Source: Nitrospirota bacterium | GTDB lineage: Bacteria > Nitrospirota > Nitrospiria > Nitrospirales > UBA8639 | Length of the DNA stretch: 5,281 bases | Direction of reading: 5' to 3' | Assembly (NCBI GenBank): GCA_029865515.1 | Contig: JAOUGQ010000219.1 | Coordinates: 1 to 5,281, forward strand | Shown: positions 1 through 5,190 of the stretch, piece by piece | How the letters are laid out: the number at the start of each line of letters is the position of its first letter | How positions within the stretch are numbered: position 1 is the first letter of the stretch | The notes under the pieces: model-generated | What the model was told of the DNA's origin: nothing | The model's database searches: none | The model's input: the letters and a program-made list of their open reading frames with translations, nothing else | Made by a program: the position numbers and the translations under genes

Positions 1-17
1 TCTGGCGAGCATTGAGC

Positions 18-45
18 TTGACGTAGTATAATTAAAGTTTGGAAT
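18..45 (+). promoter_or_regulatory. Candidate promoter(s) for the first cupredoxin-like gene
   Basis: A perfect TATAAT lies at 27-32, but the best -35 match at an 18-b spacing (TGGCGA, 3-8) is poor. Alternatively TTGACG (18-23, 5 of 6 matches to the -35 consensus) pairs with TGGAAT (40-45, 4 of 6) at a 16-b spacing. Either would place the transcript start shortly before the ribosome binding site at 63-70. The call rests on consensus matching only, and the two readings exclude each other. Confidence 0.4.
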
Positions 46-62
46 TAATCGTCCCATAAAAC

Positions 63-70
63 AAAGGAGG
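63..70 (+). promoter_or_regulatory. Strong ribosome binding site that decides a TTG start
   Basis: AAAGGAGG is a near-perfect anti-16S complement. It ends 7 b before the TTG at 78, a normal spacing, but 16 b before the first in-frame ATG at 87, which is too far. This favours initiation at TTG. Confidence 0.65.
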
Positions 71-77
71 CAGGTAA

Positions 78-530
78 TTGAGAGAAATGAAGGACAAATT
101 TTTCCTATTGGTCACGGTTCTGGCATTTTCTTTTGGTACTTTTCCGGGCTCTTTAGCCAGCGTATTTGCGGAAACCAAACCTGATCTGGAGCTGATTGTA
201 AAAGTTAATGAGAAGGGGTTCTTTGACGAGAAGGATAAGTTACTCGGACCTACAAATCCCTTAAAGGTATCGAAAGGCAAAACCGTAAAGATCGTCTTTG
301 TGTTTGATGAAGCGGTCAAAAGTCTTGCAATCGGTGATGTGCATCAAATAGCCATTACGGCTGATGATGATAACTGGGCCATTGAGAGTGATAAGATCTG
401 GTTTTTTAATCGAAAAGCCAGTGTGACGTTCCTTGCTGGAGAGCATGGAAGGACACAGTATCGAGGATATTGTATTATCGACTGCATCGGAATGGACCAC
501 CTGAACAATCTTGTTATTCAGGTCGTGTGA
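78..530 (+). CDS. Exported cupredoxin-like protein, putative CuA/type 1 copper fold
   Basis: 150 aa from a TTG start chosen for its ribosome binding site; ATG at 87 (residue 4) is the alternative. Residues 1-31 form a signal peptide: charged start, hydrophobic core at about 8-27, and a V-F-A|E signal peptidase I site after residue 31, with no lipobox. The mature 119 residues are rich in beta-strand. The pattern is that of cupredoxins and cytochrome oxidase subunit II: a His in 'GDVHQI' (H89), a strand 'ASVTF' (114-118), and a C-terminal cluster C132-x3-C136-x4-H141, followed by a final strand (145-150). In true CuA sites the pattern is C-x3-C-x3-H-x2-M. Here His is one residue later, Met (M139) lies between Cys and His, and Leu145 is near the usual Met position, so the bound metal is uncertain. 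It probably acts in the periplasm as an electron carrier or copper-binding protein (inference). It appears monocistronic, with the next gene 400 b away. Fold assignment is moderate; coding status is strong. Confidence 0.8.
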   Translation: MREMKDKFFLLVTVLAFSFGTFPGSLASVFAETKPDLELIVKVNEKGFFDEKDKLLGPTNPLKVSKGKTVKIVFVFDEAVKSLAIGDVHQIAITADDDNWAIESDKIWFFNRKASVTFLAGEHGRTQYRGYCIIDCIGMDHLNNLVIQVV

Positions 531-543
531 GGTGACCTGTGAA
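516..543 (+). other. Hairpin spanning the stop codon of the first cupredoxin gene
   Basis: CAGGTC (519-524) and GACCTG (534-539) form a perfect 6-bp stem with a 9-b loop. The stem can be lengthened through TTC/GAA across a 2-b bulge. It overlaps the TGA at 528-530. No T-tract follows, so it is not a classical intrinsic terminator. It may protect the 3' end or be chance. Confidence 0.25.
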
Positions 544-809
544 GGGAGTGATAGGCGACGCCCGCGCAACGCAAGCTGGAAAGTGGGCAAGCCATAAATT
601 GTTGATTAGGATGTCAGGTCTTGTGATTTGTGAAAATTGCGTGGTCTCACACAGAAGTGAGTTCTGAAATCTGCAATCAGGCGCCTGCAGTATCGTCATG
701 GGTCATTGGCTAAACTCTCATGATCGCCTATTCATAGAGGGTGAGGTCGGATCCGGTACCCTGTAAAATTTTTAGACCTGAAGCCCAAGCAGGGCGGATA
801 GGGAAACTC
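531..809. other. Intergenic stretch without a convincing gene
   Basis: No ORF here has both a sensible ribosome binding site and a recognisable product. A GTG-started 39-codon frame at 548-667 has its only SD-like bases overlapping the start codon, so I do not call it. Small symmetries are present: CAGGCGCCTG at 678-687 (a perfect 10-b palindrome, flanked by CTGCA/TGCAG) and AGGTC/GACCT arms at 744-748 and 775-779. I compared the segment by eye with cyclic-di-GMP and cobalamin riboswitch cores and found no match. Confidence 0.4.
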
Positions 810-837
810 TTGACTTATTTCCTTAAGGGCGTAATAA
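810..837 (+). promoter_or_regulatory. Weak candidate promoter for the CBS gene
   Basis: TTGACT (810-815, 5 of 6 to the -35 consensus) is followed after 16 b by TAATAA (832-837, 3 of 6 to the -10 consensus). It would give a 5' leader of about 90 b before the CBS start at 932. An alternative -10, TAAAAT at 764-769, has no good -35. Confidence 0.3.
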
Positions 838-931
838 ACTGCTCTTTTTGTAAGGCTGAAAAGAAATCGGAGAACAACCCAGCAGTCATTTCTGTTCCAC
901 TGAACTCTAAATTAAAAAGGAAGACTAAATT

Positions 932-1375
932 ATGCGACGAGTTGACTACATGGTTGGGGCTAGAGATTTCAAAACACTCGAGGCGGAGCAATTCATGCAA
1001 GATGTGGTGACGTCCTACCACGTTGAAGATACCGTTGATAAATTGGCTGGAGCGATGAGTGAAGGCGGGTTTGGAAGTGTTCCAATTTTGGCGAAGGATG
1101 GAAAACTAGTGGGTATTGTGAGTGAGTTTGACTTGCTGAAGGTCATTGAAGAGGGTAAGGAGTTGGCTCAGGTGACGGCAGGGGAGATTATGATCAAAGA
1201 TCCTGTCACCGTATTTCGAAATACGCCTGCTATGGAAATCATCAAATTGCTGCAAGAAAGGCACTTCATCCGGACCCCGGTGGTCGATACCGACGGAAAG
1301 CTGGCAGGGGTTGTTTCCCGCAGAGATCTTATTCAGGGATATTTGAGAGCGACCAAGCGGGTAGGGGGGTTCTGA
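932..1375 (+). CDS. Stand-alone CBS-domain pair protein
   Basis: 147 aa, cytosolic, with no signal peptide or membrane segment. It consists almost only of two CBS domains (Bateman module). CBS1 spans about residues 19-75 and ends in G61-I-V-S-E-F-D67. CBS2 spans about 84-140 and ends in G126-V-V-S-R-R-D132. In this family the Ser and Asp of the G-x-V-S-x-x-D motif contact the ribose of AMP, ATP or related nucleotides, and both copies are intact here, so nucleotide sensing is likely. Free-standing CBS pairs have no catalytic domain and usually act on a partner or report energy state; the partner is not visible here. The ATG at 932 is preferred because AAAAAGGA (914-921) lies 10 b upstream; ATG at 950 has no such site. 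The gene is convergent with the VIT gene downstream. A possible 33-codon ORF starts directly after its stop. Confidence 0.93.
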   Translation: MRRVDYMVGARDFKTLEAEQFMQDVVTSYHVEDTVDKLAGAMSEGGFGSVPILAKDGKLVGIVSEFDLLKVIEEGKELAQVTAGEIMIKDPVTVFRNTPAMEIIKLLQERHFIRTPVVDTDGKLAGVVSRRDLIQGYLRATKRVGGF

Positions 1376-1477
1376 GTGAGACGTTATGAATCTCAAGAAA
1401 TCTCTCGGCTGTATCGCTTAGAAGGTCAGGAAGAATTGGTCGGATCTCTTGAGGATATTTCAAGAGGGGAATGTTAG
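1376..1477 (+). CDS. Possible 33-aa ORF coupled to the CBS gene
   Basis: A GTG directly abuts the TGA of the CBS gene (TGAGTG), and the G-rich run at 1362-1369 could act as a ribosome binding site about 6-8 b upstream. The predicted peptide is highly charged and polar (Arg/Glu-rich, ending in Cys), with no recognised motif. It is too short to tell from chance by composition. It could be a coupled small protein or simply read-through sequence. The rest of the gap to the VIT gene (1478-1645) holds a 9-b direct repeat GGAATGAGG (1524-1532 and 1542-1550) and no clear terminator for either convergent gene. Confidence 0.22.
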   Translation: MRRYESQEISRLYRLEGQEELVGSLEDISRGEC

Positions 1478-1645
1478 GAAATCCCGTGAGTAGTCTTCTC
1501 CCCCCTTCTCCTCACCTTATAGGGGAATGAGGGCAAGGCAAGGAATGAGGAATTCTTCCCTTCCCATTTCCTGCTAAACTTCATGCATGCGAACAGGATT
1601 AGCCTGAAGGTCTTTCCCCGGAGGCGTTGATATATTGGTGGGCGG

Positions 1646-2233
1646 TTAGCCTGGACTGAGCGTGAAGATCAAGGTGGTGGTGGTGGCGGCAATCAATAAG
1701 GTGCGAAGGCCGGCCCAGAGCCAAAAGGTGTGACTGATTCGTCCCAGATACACTCCAAGCAGGAAAATGATGATCAAGGCCAAGGCAAATGCCGATTGCA
1801 GGGGAAGAAGAGAGAGGGGCTCCAGCAGTGGAGCGGCAAACAAAGGCATGAGAATGATCAGGGAGATGGCGAAGGGGGCCATGCCATTCACGCAGGCAAT
1901 AACCACGGGTAGGAGTCGAGCTGCCCGTCCGTGGGCTGATTGTCCCAAATCGGCCACCATGGCTTTTTCAAGTTCCCTGAGTTCCCGCCGCTTTTCGGCG
2001 ACTTCGCTAATATAGGCGCTACTGATGCCACTCATGCCCAGCGCGATGGCGACTCCCAGGCAGGCATTGATGACCACAGGCAGCCTGACGTCCTCGCTCA
2101 CATAAAATCCCACCAGCAGTCCCAACATTGTGAGGGCTCCGTCGAATCCATTGACGACAAAGTACCGGCGTGCGATGACATGGGAACGCGTGAGTGTGAG
2201 AAGCCAGATCAGCTCTGCAATCATGGACGTCAT
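1646..2233 (-). CDS. VIT1/CCC1-family integral membrane protein (putative Fe2+/Mn2+ transporter)
   Basis: 195 aa with about five hydrophobic segments (roughly 29-46, 52-75, 106-132, 144-163 and 172-192). The N-terminal part carries family features: 'RRYFVVNGFDGALT' with an Asp in the first membrane helix (D31; VIT proteins have a conserved Asp here), a G-M-S-G turn (66-69), and then a charged amphipathic segment E77-V-A-E-K-R-R-E-L-R-E-L-E89 that extends the second helix, as in the VIT metal-binding region. It is shorter than plant and yeast VIT1/CCC1 and resembles the short archaeal branch (from memory, TIGR00267-like). That family moves Fe2+ or Mn2+ across membranes, usually by proton antiport; the substrate here is unproven. 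ATG at 2233 lies 2 b after the DUF211 stop with no clear ribosome binding site, so translational coupling is likely. A second in-frame ATG at 2224 (residue 4) is possible. Confidence 0.87.
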   Translation of the reverse strand: MTSMIAELIWLLTLTRSHVIARRYFVVNGFDGALTMLGLLVGFYVSEDVRLPVVINACLGVAIALGMSGISSAYISEVAEKRRELRELEKAMVADLGQSAHGRAARLLPVVIACVNGMAPFAISLIILMPLFAAPLLEPLSLLPLQSAFALALIIIFLLGVYLGRISHTFWLWAGLRTLLIAATTTTLIFTLSPG

Positions 2234-2235
2234 GA

Positions 2236-2514
2236 TTACGCGGGTTCGGTATCGTCAGGTCCATTCTCCACATCGACTTCATCGATGCTGTGAATTGAAC
2301 CACCCAGACTTCCAATGGCCTCACTGATGACGTGGAGGTGCAAATTCTTCCCTTCCACCACCAGAATGACTGTTTCGGTTCTGGCGTCCATGGCTGTGAC
2401 GGTCAATTTGACGCTGCAGCCGGGTGTTTTTTCCGCAATCGCCGTCGTGAAATCGAAGCCGTTGGGGTCATGAGGTTTAAGCACATCGAGCACAATGCGT
2501 TTAACTTGGACCAT
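2236..2514 (-). CDS. DUF211 family protein
   Basis: 92 aa, cytosolic. It matches DUF211 (PF02680) over its length: the N-terminal 'RIVLDVLKPH' (6-15), an alternating beta/alpha pattern consistent with a small ferredoxin-like alpha/beta fold, the strand 'TVILVVEGKNL' (48-58), and the C-terminal 'LGGSIHSIDEV' (70-80). An acidic tail follows (81-92). Family members are about 90-100 aa, mostly archaeal, and of unknown function. The reading frame is open upstream to an ATG at 2682, which would add 56 residues, but the family starts at the Met at 2514, and AAGGAG (2531-2526) lies 11 b upstream of it. The gene is the first of a two-gene operon with the VIT-like gene. This pairing suggests a regulatory or metal-handling partner of the transporter (inference). 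A TATCAT box on this strand (2558-2553) could be its -10, but no good -35 is seen. Confidence 0.9.
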   Translation of the reverse strand: MVQVKRIVLDVLKPHDPNGFDFTTAIAEKTPGCSVKLTVTAMDARTETVILVVEGKNLHLHVISEAIGSLGGSIHSIDEVDVENGPDDTEPA

Positions 2515-2525
2515 ACGAGACGTCA

Positions 2526-2531
2526 CTCCTT
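2526..2531 (-). promoter_or_regulatory. Ribosome binding site of the DUF211 gene
   Basis: AAGGAG on the minus strand ends 11 b upstream of the ATG at 2514. It supports the short 92-aa start over the upstream ATG at 2682. Confidence 0.6.
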
Positions 2532-2852
2532 GAAAGGGGTAAAAGAGTCGGTATGATAACGCATTTGCCGGAGAAAACCACCTCTCATTTGGCTTGTAAA
2601 CGCCGAAGGCAGGGAAGGCTTTCAGGAGATTTTTTCTGCTCATGGAGGGAATGCCGGTTTGTTGAAACCCCAAACAGATCAACGCTCATCGTCAATGCGC
2701 TTGATAGGCTCGAAGACGGTTCAACATGGGTTGCGCAGGCACTATTCCATAGTCTCAAAATGGGTCTTAAAAAATGGTTAATCCGTCAGGGTAATCTGGA
2801 ATGGTGGAGCTATCTTCAGATACGATACGCTGATTCATTCTTCAGCTAAGGT
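2532..2852. other. Divergent intergenic region between the DUF211 and Slp genes
   Basis: About 320 b that must hold the promoters of both the leftward DUF211-VIT operon and the rightward slp-like gene. I cannot place a convincing -35/-10 pair for either. A 98-codon plus-strand frame (2553-2849) crosses almost the whole gap and stops 14 b before the slp start. Its product has no recognisable domain and its start has no good ribosome binding site, so I treat it as fortuitous. The minus strand is also open over 2515-2682. Confidence 0.4.
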
Positions 2853-2860
2853 AGAGGAGG
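2853..2860 (+). promoter_or_regulatory. Ribosome binding site of the Slp-family gene
   Basis: AGAGGAGG is a strong SD sequence, but its final G is only 3 b from the ATG at 2864, closer than usual. Pairing through the first AGAGG (2853-2857) would leave 6 b. No other in-frame start fits the signal peptide. Confidence 0.6.
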
Positions 2861-2863
2861 CTT

Positions 2864-3424
2864 ATGAAACTAAGAAATCTCATGGGATGGTTGTGTCTTG
2901 GTCTCGTGTGGGTGGGAGCATGCGCATCCTCGCCCATGGAGATACCGGAAACGCTCAAGAATCAGGTTGATCCCGGCATCACGTTTTCGCAAATTCTTCA
3001 CCATCCTGAATCCTATCAAGGGAAGATGATCATGCTTGGCGGGGAGGTCCTTTCCGCCAGGCGCCTTGCCGAAGGCACCCGGCTTGAGGTCTTGCAATTA
3101 CCTTTGGATGATTCCCAACGGCCGGTAGTCACCCGCACCGACTCCCAAGGCCGGTTTTTTGCCATGGAGAAAGCCTTTCTTGATCCCGCGATGTTTCCCC
3201 CGAATACGCGGGTCACCATCGTGGGAGAGGTGACAGGGACAATCGCTGCAAAGCTGGATGAAATGGACTATCAGTATCCCACGGTCGTGATCAAACACCT
3301 GCATGTGTGGATAGAACCGACTATGGCTGAGGAAGGCAACTCTGGTCCCTGGTACAGTATCTTTGGCGGCGGGAGCACCGGAGGCCGGGTTGGTGGCGGC
3401 GTGGGCATCGGTGTTGGGTTCTAG
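2864..3424 (+). CDS. Slp-family outer-membrane lipoprotein
   Basis: 186 aa. Residues 1-19 are a lipoprotein signal peptide with lipobox V17-G-A-C20, so Cys20 should be lipidated after signal peptidase II cleavage. No Asp follows the Cys, which is compatible with outer-membrane sorting. Residues about 39-152 match the Slp/YeaY family: 'FSQILHHPESYQGKMIMLGG' (41-60), 'GTRLEVLQLPLD' (71-82), 'GRFFA' (96-100), 'FLDPAMF' (105-111) and 'VTIVGEVTG' (117-125). The family is a periplasm-facing, OB-like beta domain, starvation-inducible in E. coli; its molecular role is not settled. After the domain comes a Gly-rich tail (about 161-186), which is unusual for the E. coli members that I know. The gene appears monocistronic, with its own terminator about 65 b downstream, and is divergent from the DUF211 operon. 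Confidence 0.92.
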   Translation: MKLRNLMGWLCLGLVWVGACASSPMEIPETLKNQVDPGITFSQILHHPESYQGKMIMLGGEVLSARRLAEGTRLEVLQLPLDDSQRPVVTRTDSQGRFFAMEKAFLDPAMFPPNTRVTIVGEVTGTIAAKLDEMDYQYPTVVIKHLHVWIEPTMAEEGNSGPWYSIFGGGSTGGRVGGGVGIGVGF

Positions 3425-3486
3425 CTCTGTTTCGTTCCCTCGATCCCACAAGACATTTCAGGTTTTCCAAACATAGAGGTTCACTT

Positions 3487-3525
3487 CCCGTGGCACTCCT
3501 GGACAGCGGCCTCCACGGGCTTTTT
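3487..3525 (+). terminator. Rho-independent terminator of the Slp-family gene
   Basis: CCCGTGG (3487-3493) and CCACGGG (3513-3519) form a perfect 7-bp GC-rich stem with a 19-b loop, followed by C and then TTTTT (3521-3525). It starts 62 b after the slp-like stop. The long loop is the only weak point. Confidence 0.65.
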
Positions 3526-3711
3526 CCTCATCGGTGGACGGTCACCACCACCTGTGACGCAAAGTCTTTGTTATGAGTTGAATGAGAGCATTTTCCTAAT
3601 TCATGCCATATGAGCCCATACCACGACTACCTTCTGAACGCCGTGAAATCCGTATCGTTCTTTCCTGAAGCGACCACTTGCCCCTACAATGACCCTACAC
3701 GGTCGATCATT

Positions 3712-3828
3712 TTTGACATTTCAAAGAAGGCATGAAACATTTCTCCTGCCGCTCGCCTTGGCATGAGGCAAAACGTTTCTGAATAGGCAAAGCAGGCTAC
3801 ATATGTCCACATGGGTGTAAATGTCAAA
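3712..3828. repeat. 10-b inverted repeat with a 97-b spacer
   Basis: TTTGACATTT (3712-3721) recurs as its exact reverse complement AAATGTCAAA (3819-3828). No transposase lies between the arms and I see no target-site duplication, so evidence for a mobile element is weak. It may be paired operator half-sites or chance. Confidence 0.3.
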
Positions 3829-3904
3829 GGGTACACGAACCTCACCGGCTGAGAGCATGGCACCATAAAAGGCTCGGTATGAAGGGAAAATGGGAACAAC
3901 CAGA

Positions 3905-4088
3905 CAGATATCTGGGCTCAGAAGGAGAGCGTTGGGCCCAACAGATGGTTGGATCAGGAAGGCAGGTCAGGATATTCCTGCAAGAACGTGAGAGGTGCAA
4001 AATGGGAATGAATGACCTCCAATGATTTGAGAGGTGCGAGAAGATACGGAAAGGAAGTCAAAAAGCAGATGCCGACTACAGGATATTC
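3905..4088. promoter_or_regulatory. Cluster of palindromes and direct repeats upstream of the second cupredoxin gene
   Basis: Three dyads occur within 76 b: CAGATATCTG (3905-3914, perfect), GTTGGGCCCAAC (3931-3942, perfect 12 b) and CAGGA-TAT-TCCTG (3968-3980). Two exact 10-b direct repeats follow: TGAGAGGTGC (3989-3998 and 4028-4037) and CAGGATATTC (3968-3977 and 4079-4088). The second copy of CAGGATATTC ends 21 b before the ATG at 4110. The density suggests operators or a structured leader, but no matching -35/-10 pair is clear and no known regulator motif was recognised. Confidence 0.35.
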
Positions 4089-4109
4089 AACACAAGAGGA
4101 AGTTCAATC

Positions 4110-4895
4110 ATGAAGAAACGTGGACTATCTGTCATGCTGGTAGTGCTGGTGAATGGGGTGTGGCTGTTAGGTCTTCCACTGGCAGCTTTTTCCACGGTCG
4201 GGTGGGAAACGGGAGATATGGTGCTGGATTTCGGGCTCAACCTGGAATCGGGAGAGAGCACGGTCCTGGTGGACAAGGTAGAAGTTGGAGAACCGTTTTT
4301 CATTGAACTCACCTGGAAGCTCAATTCTCAAAATTGCCTGCTGCAAATACGGACGTCCACAGGCGGGGAGGGTGGACCGACCACCACAAACGCCGTGGAT
4401 GACGGCCTATTTAACGGGGTGGTTTCTCATGCGGTTTTCCAACAAGTAGACGAAATGGTGGTCACCGCTCAAGAGGGGAAACGGTGTGAAATTCAACCGT
4501 CTCAAGATGAGTTTCTCGTGATAGCCCGGGCTCTCCGGGCTCCTGTCGCTTCAGAGCTGGGTTGGGTGAACGCTCCGATTGGAGCCGTCGTGGTCGTGTT
4601 CCGGGCCACGACATTTTATTTGCCGCGTGACGTCACCATTATGCCAGGCCAAAAGGTGGTGTGGATTTATGCTGATGGTGCGCAAGAGCCGCATAGTGTC
4701 ACCAGCGGTGGTTGTCGGGTGAACGATTGCTCCGGCGGTGGAAAGCAATTTAACAGCGGACTAAATTTAAATAAACCCGGGCACCGGTTTGAGCATGTGT
4801 TCAAGCATCCCGGGACATTTCCCTATCACTGCGATCTTCATTTAGGTTCCATGCAAGGTTCGGTGACTGTCAACGAAGGCCCCACTATCCCTTAA
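4110..4895 (+). CDS. Exported two-domain protein with a C-terminal plastocyanin-like type 1 copper domain
   Basis: 261 aa. Start ATG 4110 has AGAGGA (4095-4100) 9 b upstream. Residues 1-28 are a signal peptide (K2-K3-R4, hydrophobic 7-26, A-F-S site after 28). Residues about 30-145 form a probably beta-rich domain that I do not recognise, with two Cys (C76, C126) that could form a disulfide. Residues about 160-256 are a cupredoxin: 'DVTIMPGQKVVW' (174-185), first ligand H195 in 'PHSVTSG', 'FNSGLNL' (214-220), and the loop C241-D-L-H244-L-G-S-M248 giving the Cys, His and Met ligands of a type 1 blue copper site. All four expected ligands are present, so one copper and a role in periplasmic electron transfer or copper binding are likely. 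An added Cys pair, C202-x4-C207, sits in the loop after H195 and may form a second disulfide. The nearest neighbour is more than 600 b away, so it is probably transcribed alone. The fused N-terminal domain is the unusual part. Confidence 0.9.
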   Translation: MKKRGLSVMLVVLVNGVWLLGLPLAAFSTVGWETGDMVLDFGLNLESGESTVLVDKVEVGEPFFIELTWKLNSQNCLLQIRTSTGGEGGPTTTNAVDDGLFNGVVSHAVFQQVDEMVVTAQEGKRCEIQPSQDEFLVIARALRAPVASELGWVNAPIGAVVVVFRATTFYLPRDVTIMPGQKVVWIYADGAQEPHSVTSGGCRVNDCSGGGKQFNSGLNLNKPGHRFEHVFKHPGTFPYHCDLHLGSMQGSVTVNEGPTIP

Positions 4896-5121
4896 TGAGG
4901 CATTTCTCCTCTGTGTCTGATCGGGTTGGAGTAGGATGTCGATCCGGATAAGGCCCGAGAAATATTCTCGTCCCTGCGCAAAAGACGCCAATAAGCTCTG
5001 CCAGATGTCAGCAGGAATGTTGAGCCATCATCATTCATCGCCATCTGTTTGAATCTGAACGGCTGAATGGTTCCCCTTTTCTGCCTGGTTGAGGCCACAT
5101 ACATCCATAAGACGGGTAGTG
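4896..5121. other. Intergenic stretch with a short hairpin
   Basis: No convincing gene in either direction. A perfect 6-bp stem with a 3-b loop, CGAGAA-ATA-TTCTCG, lies at 4956-4970. No T-tract follows on either strand, so it is not an intrinsic terminator by the usual rule, and no clear terminator for the second cupredoxin gene was found. Minus-strand frames at 5104-4892 and 5226-5035 lack recognisable products and are probably fortuitous. Confidence 0.4.
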
Positions 5122-5127
5122 TATAAT
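5122..5127 (+). promoter_or_regulatory. Candidate -10 box for a gene starting at 5191
   Basis: A perfect TATAAT with only a partial -35 (CATACA, 5098-5103, 3 of 6, 18-b spacing). It sits about 70 b before a plausible start codon. Its surroundings resemble those of the TATAAT at 27-32. Confidence 0.33.
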
Positions 5128-5190
5128 TGAAACTTTGGCCGGTGCCGAGTTTGAAGAACGTTCCAATGTTTTACGAGGTGTTGATTTGCA

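Larger units (their letters stand above)
3526..4093. other. Long gene-free stretch before the second cupredoxin gene
   Basis: No gene is supported. The longest frame, a minus-strand TTG-started 71-codon ORF at 3899-3684, has no ribosome binding site and no recognisable product. A small bulged hairpin (GACC/GGTC at 3691-3694 and 3701-3704) precedes five T residues at 3710-3714 but is too weak to call a terminator. The segment also contains AAACGTTT, a perfect palindrome near 3772-3779, a widely spaced inverted repeat (3712-3828), and a cluster of palindromes and direct repeats at 3905-4088, listed separately. Confidence 0.45.

Noticed and set aside
551..597. Segment reminiscent of a cyclic-di-GMP riboswitch core
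   Set aside because: Only short shared words such as ACGCAA are present; the order and the expected conserved blocks do not match.
548..667. 39-codon GTG-started ORF downstream of the first cupredoxin gene
   Set aside because: The only SD-like bases overlap the start codon and the product is unfamiliar.
741..1010. 89-codon plus-strand ORF overlapping the CBS start
   Set aside because: It overlaps the well-supported CBS gene in another frame and gives no recognisable protein.
2515..2682. 56-residue N-terminal extension of the DUF211 protein
   Set aside because: Family members begin at the Met at 2514, which has its own AAGGAG site. The extension contains no conserved features.
2553..2849. 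98-codon plus-strand ORF between the DUF211 and Slp genes
   Set aside because: It has no good ribosome binding site, no recognisable domain, and fills exactly the region that must hold two divergent promoters. Its composition looks like translated non-coding DNA.
3688..3714. Possible second terminator (GACC/GGTC hairpin before TTTTT)
   Set aside because: The stem is only 4 bp, extended to about 6 bp with a bulge, and lies far from any gene end.
3712..3828. Inverted repeat as the ends of a miniature transposable element
   Set aside because: The arms are only 10 b, there is no target-site duplication visible, and no second copy occurs in the window.
3684..3899. 71-codon minus-strand ORF in the long gap
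   Set aside because: TTG start without a ribosome binding site, no recognised domain, and no supporting context.
4956..4970. Hairpin as a terminator of the second cupredoxin gene
   Set aside because: The stem is AT-rich and short, and no T-tract follows it on either strand.
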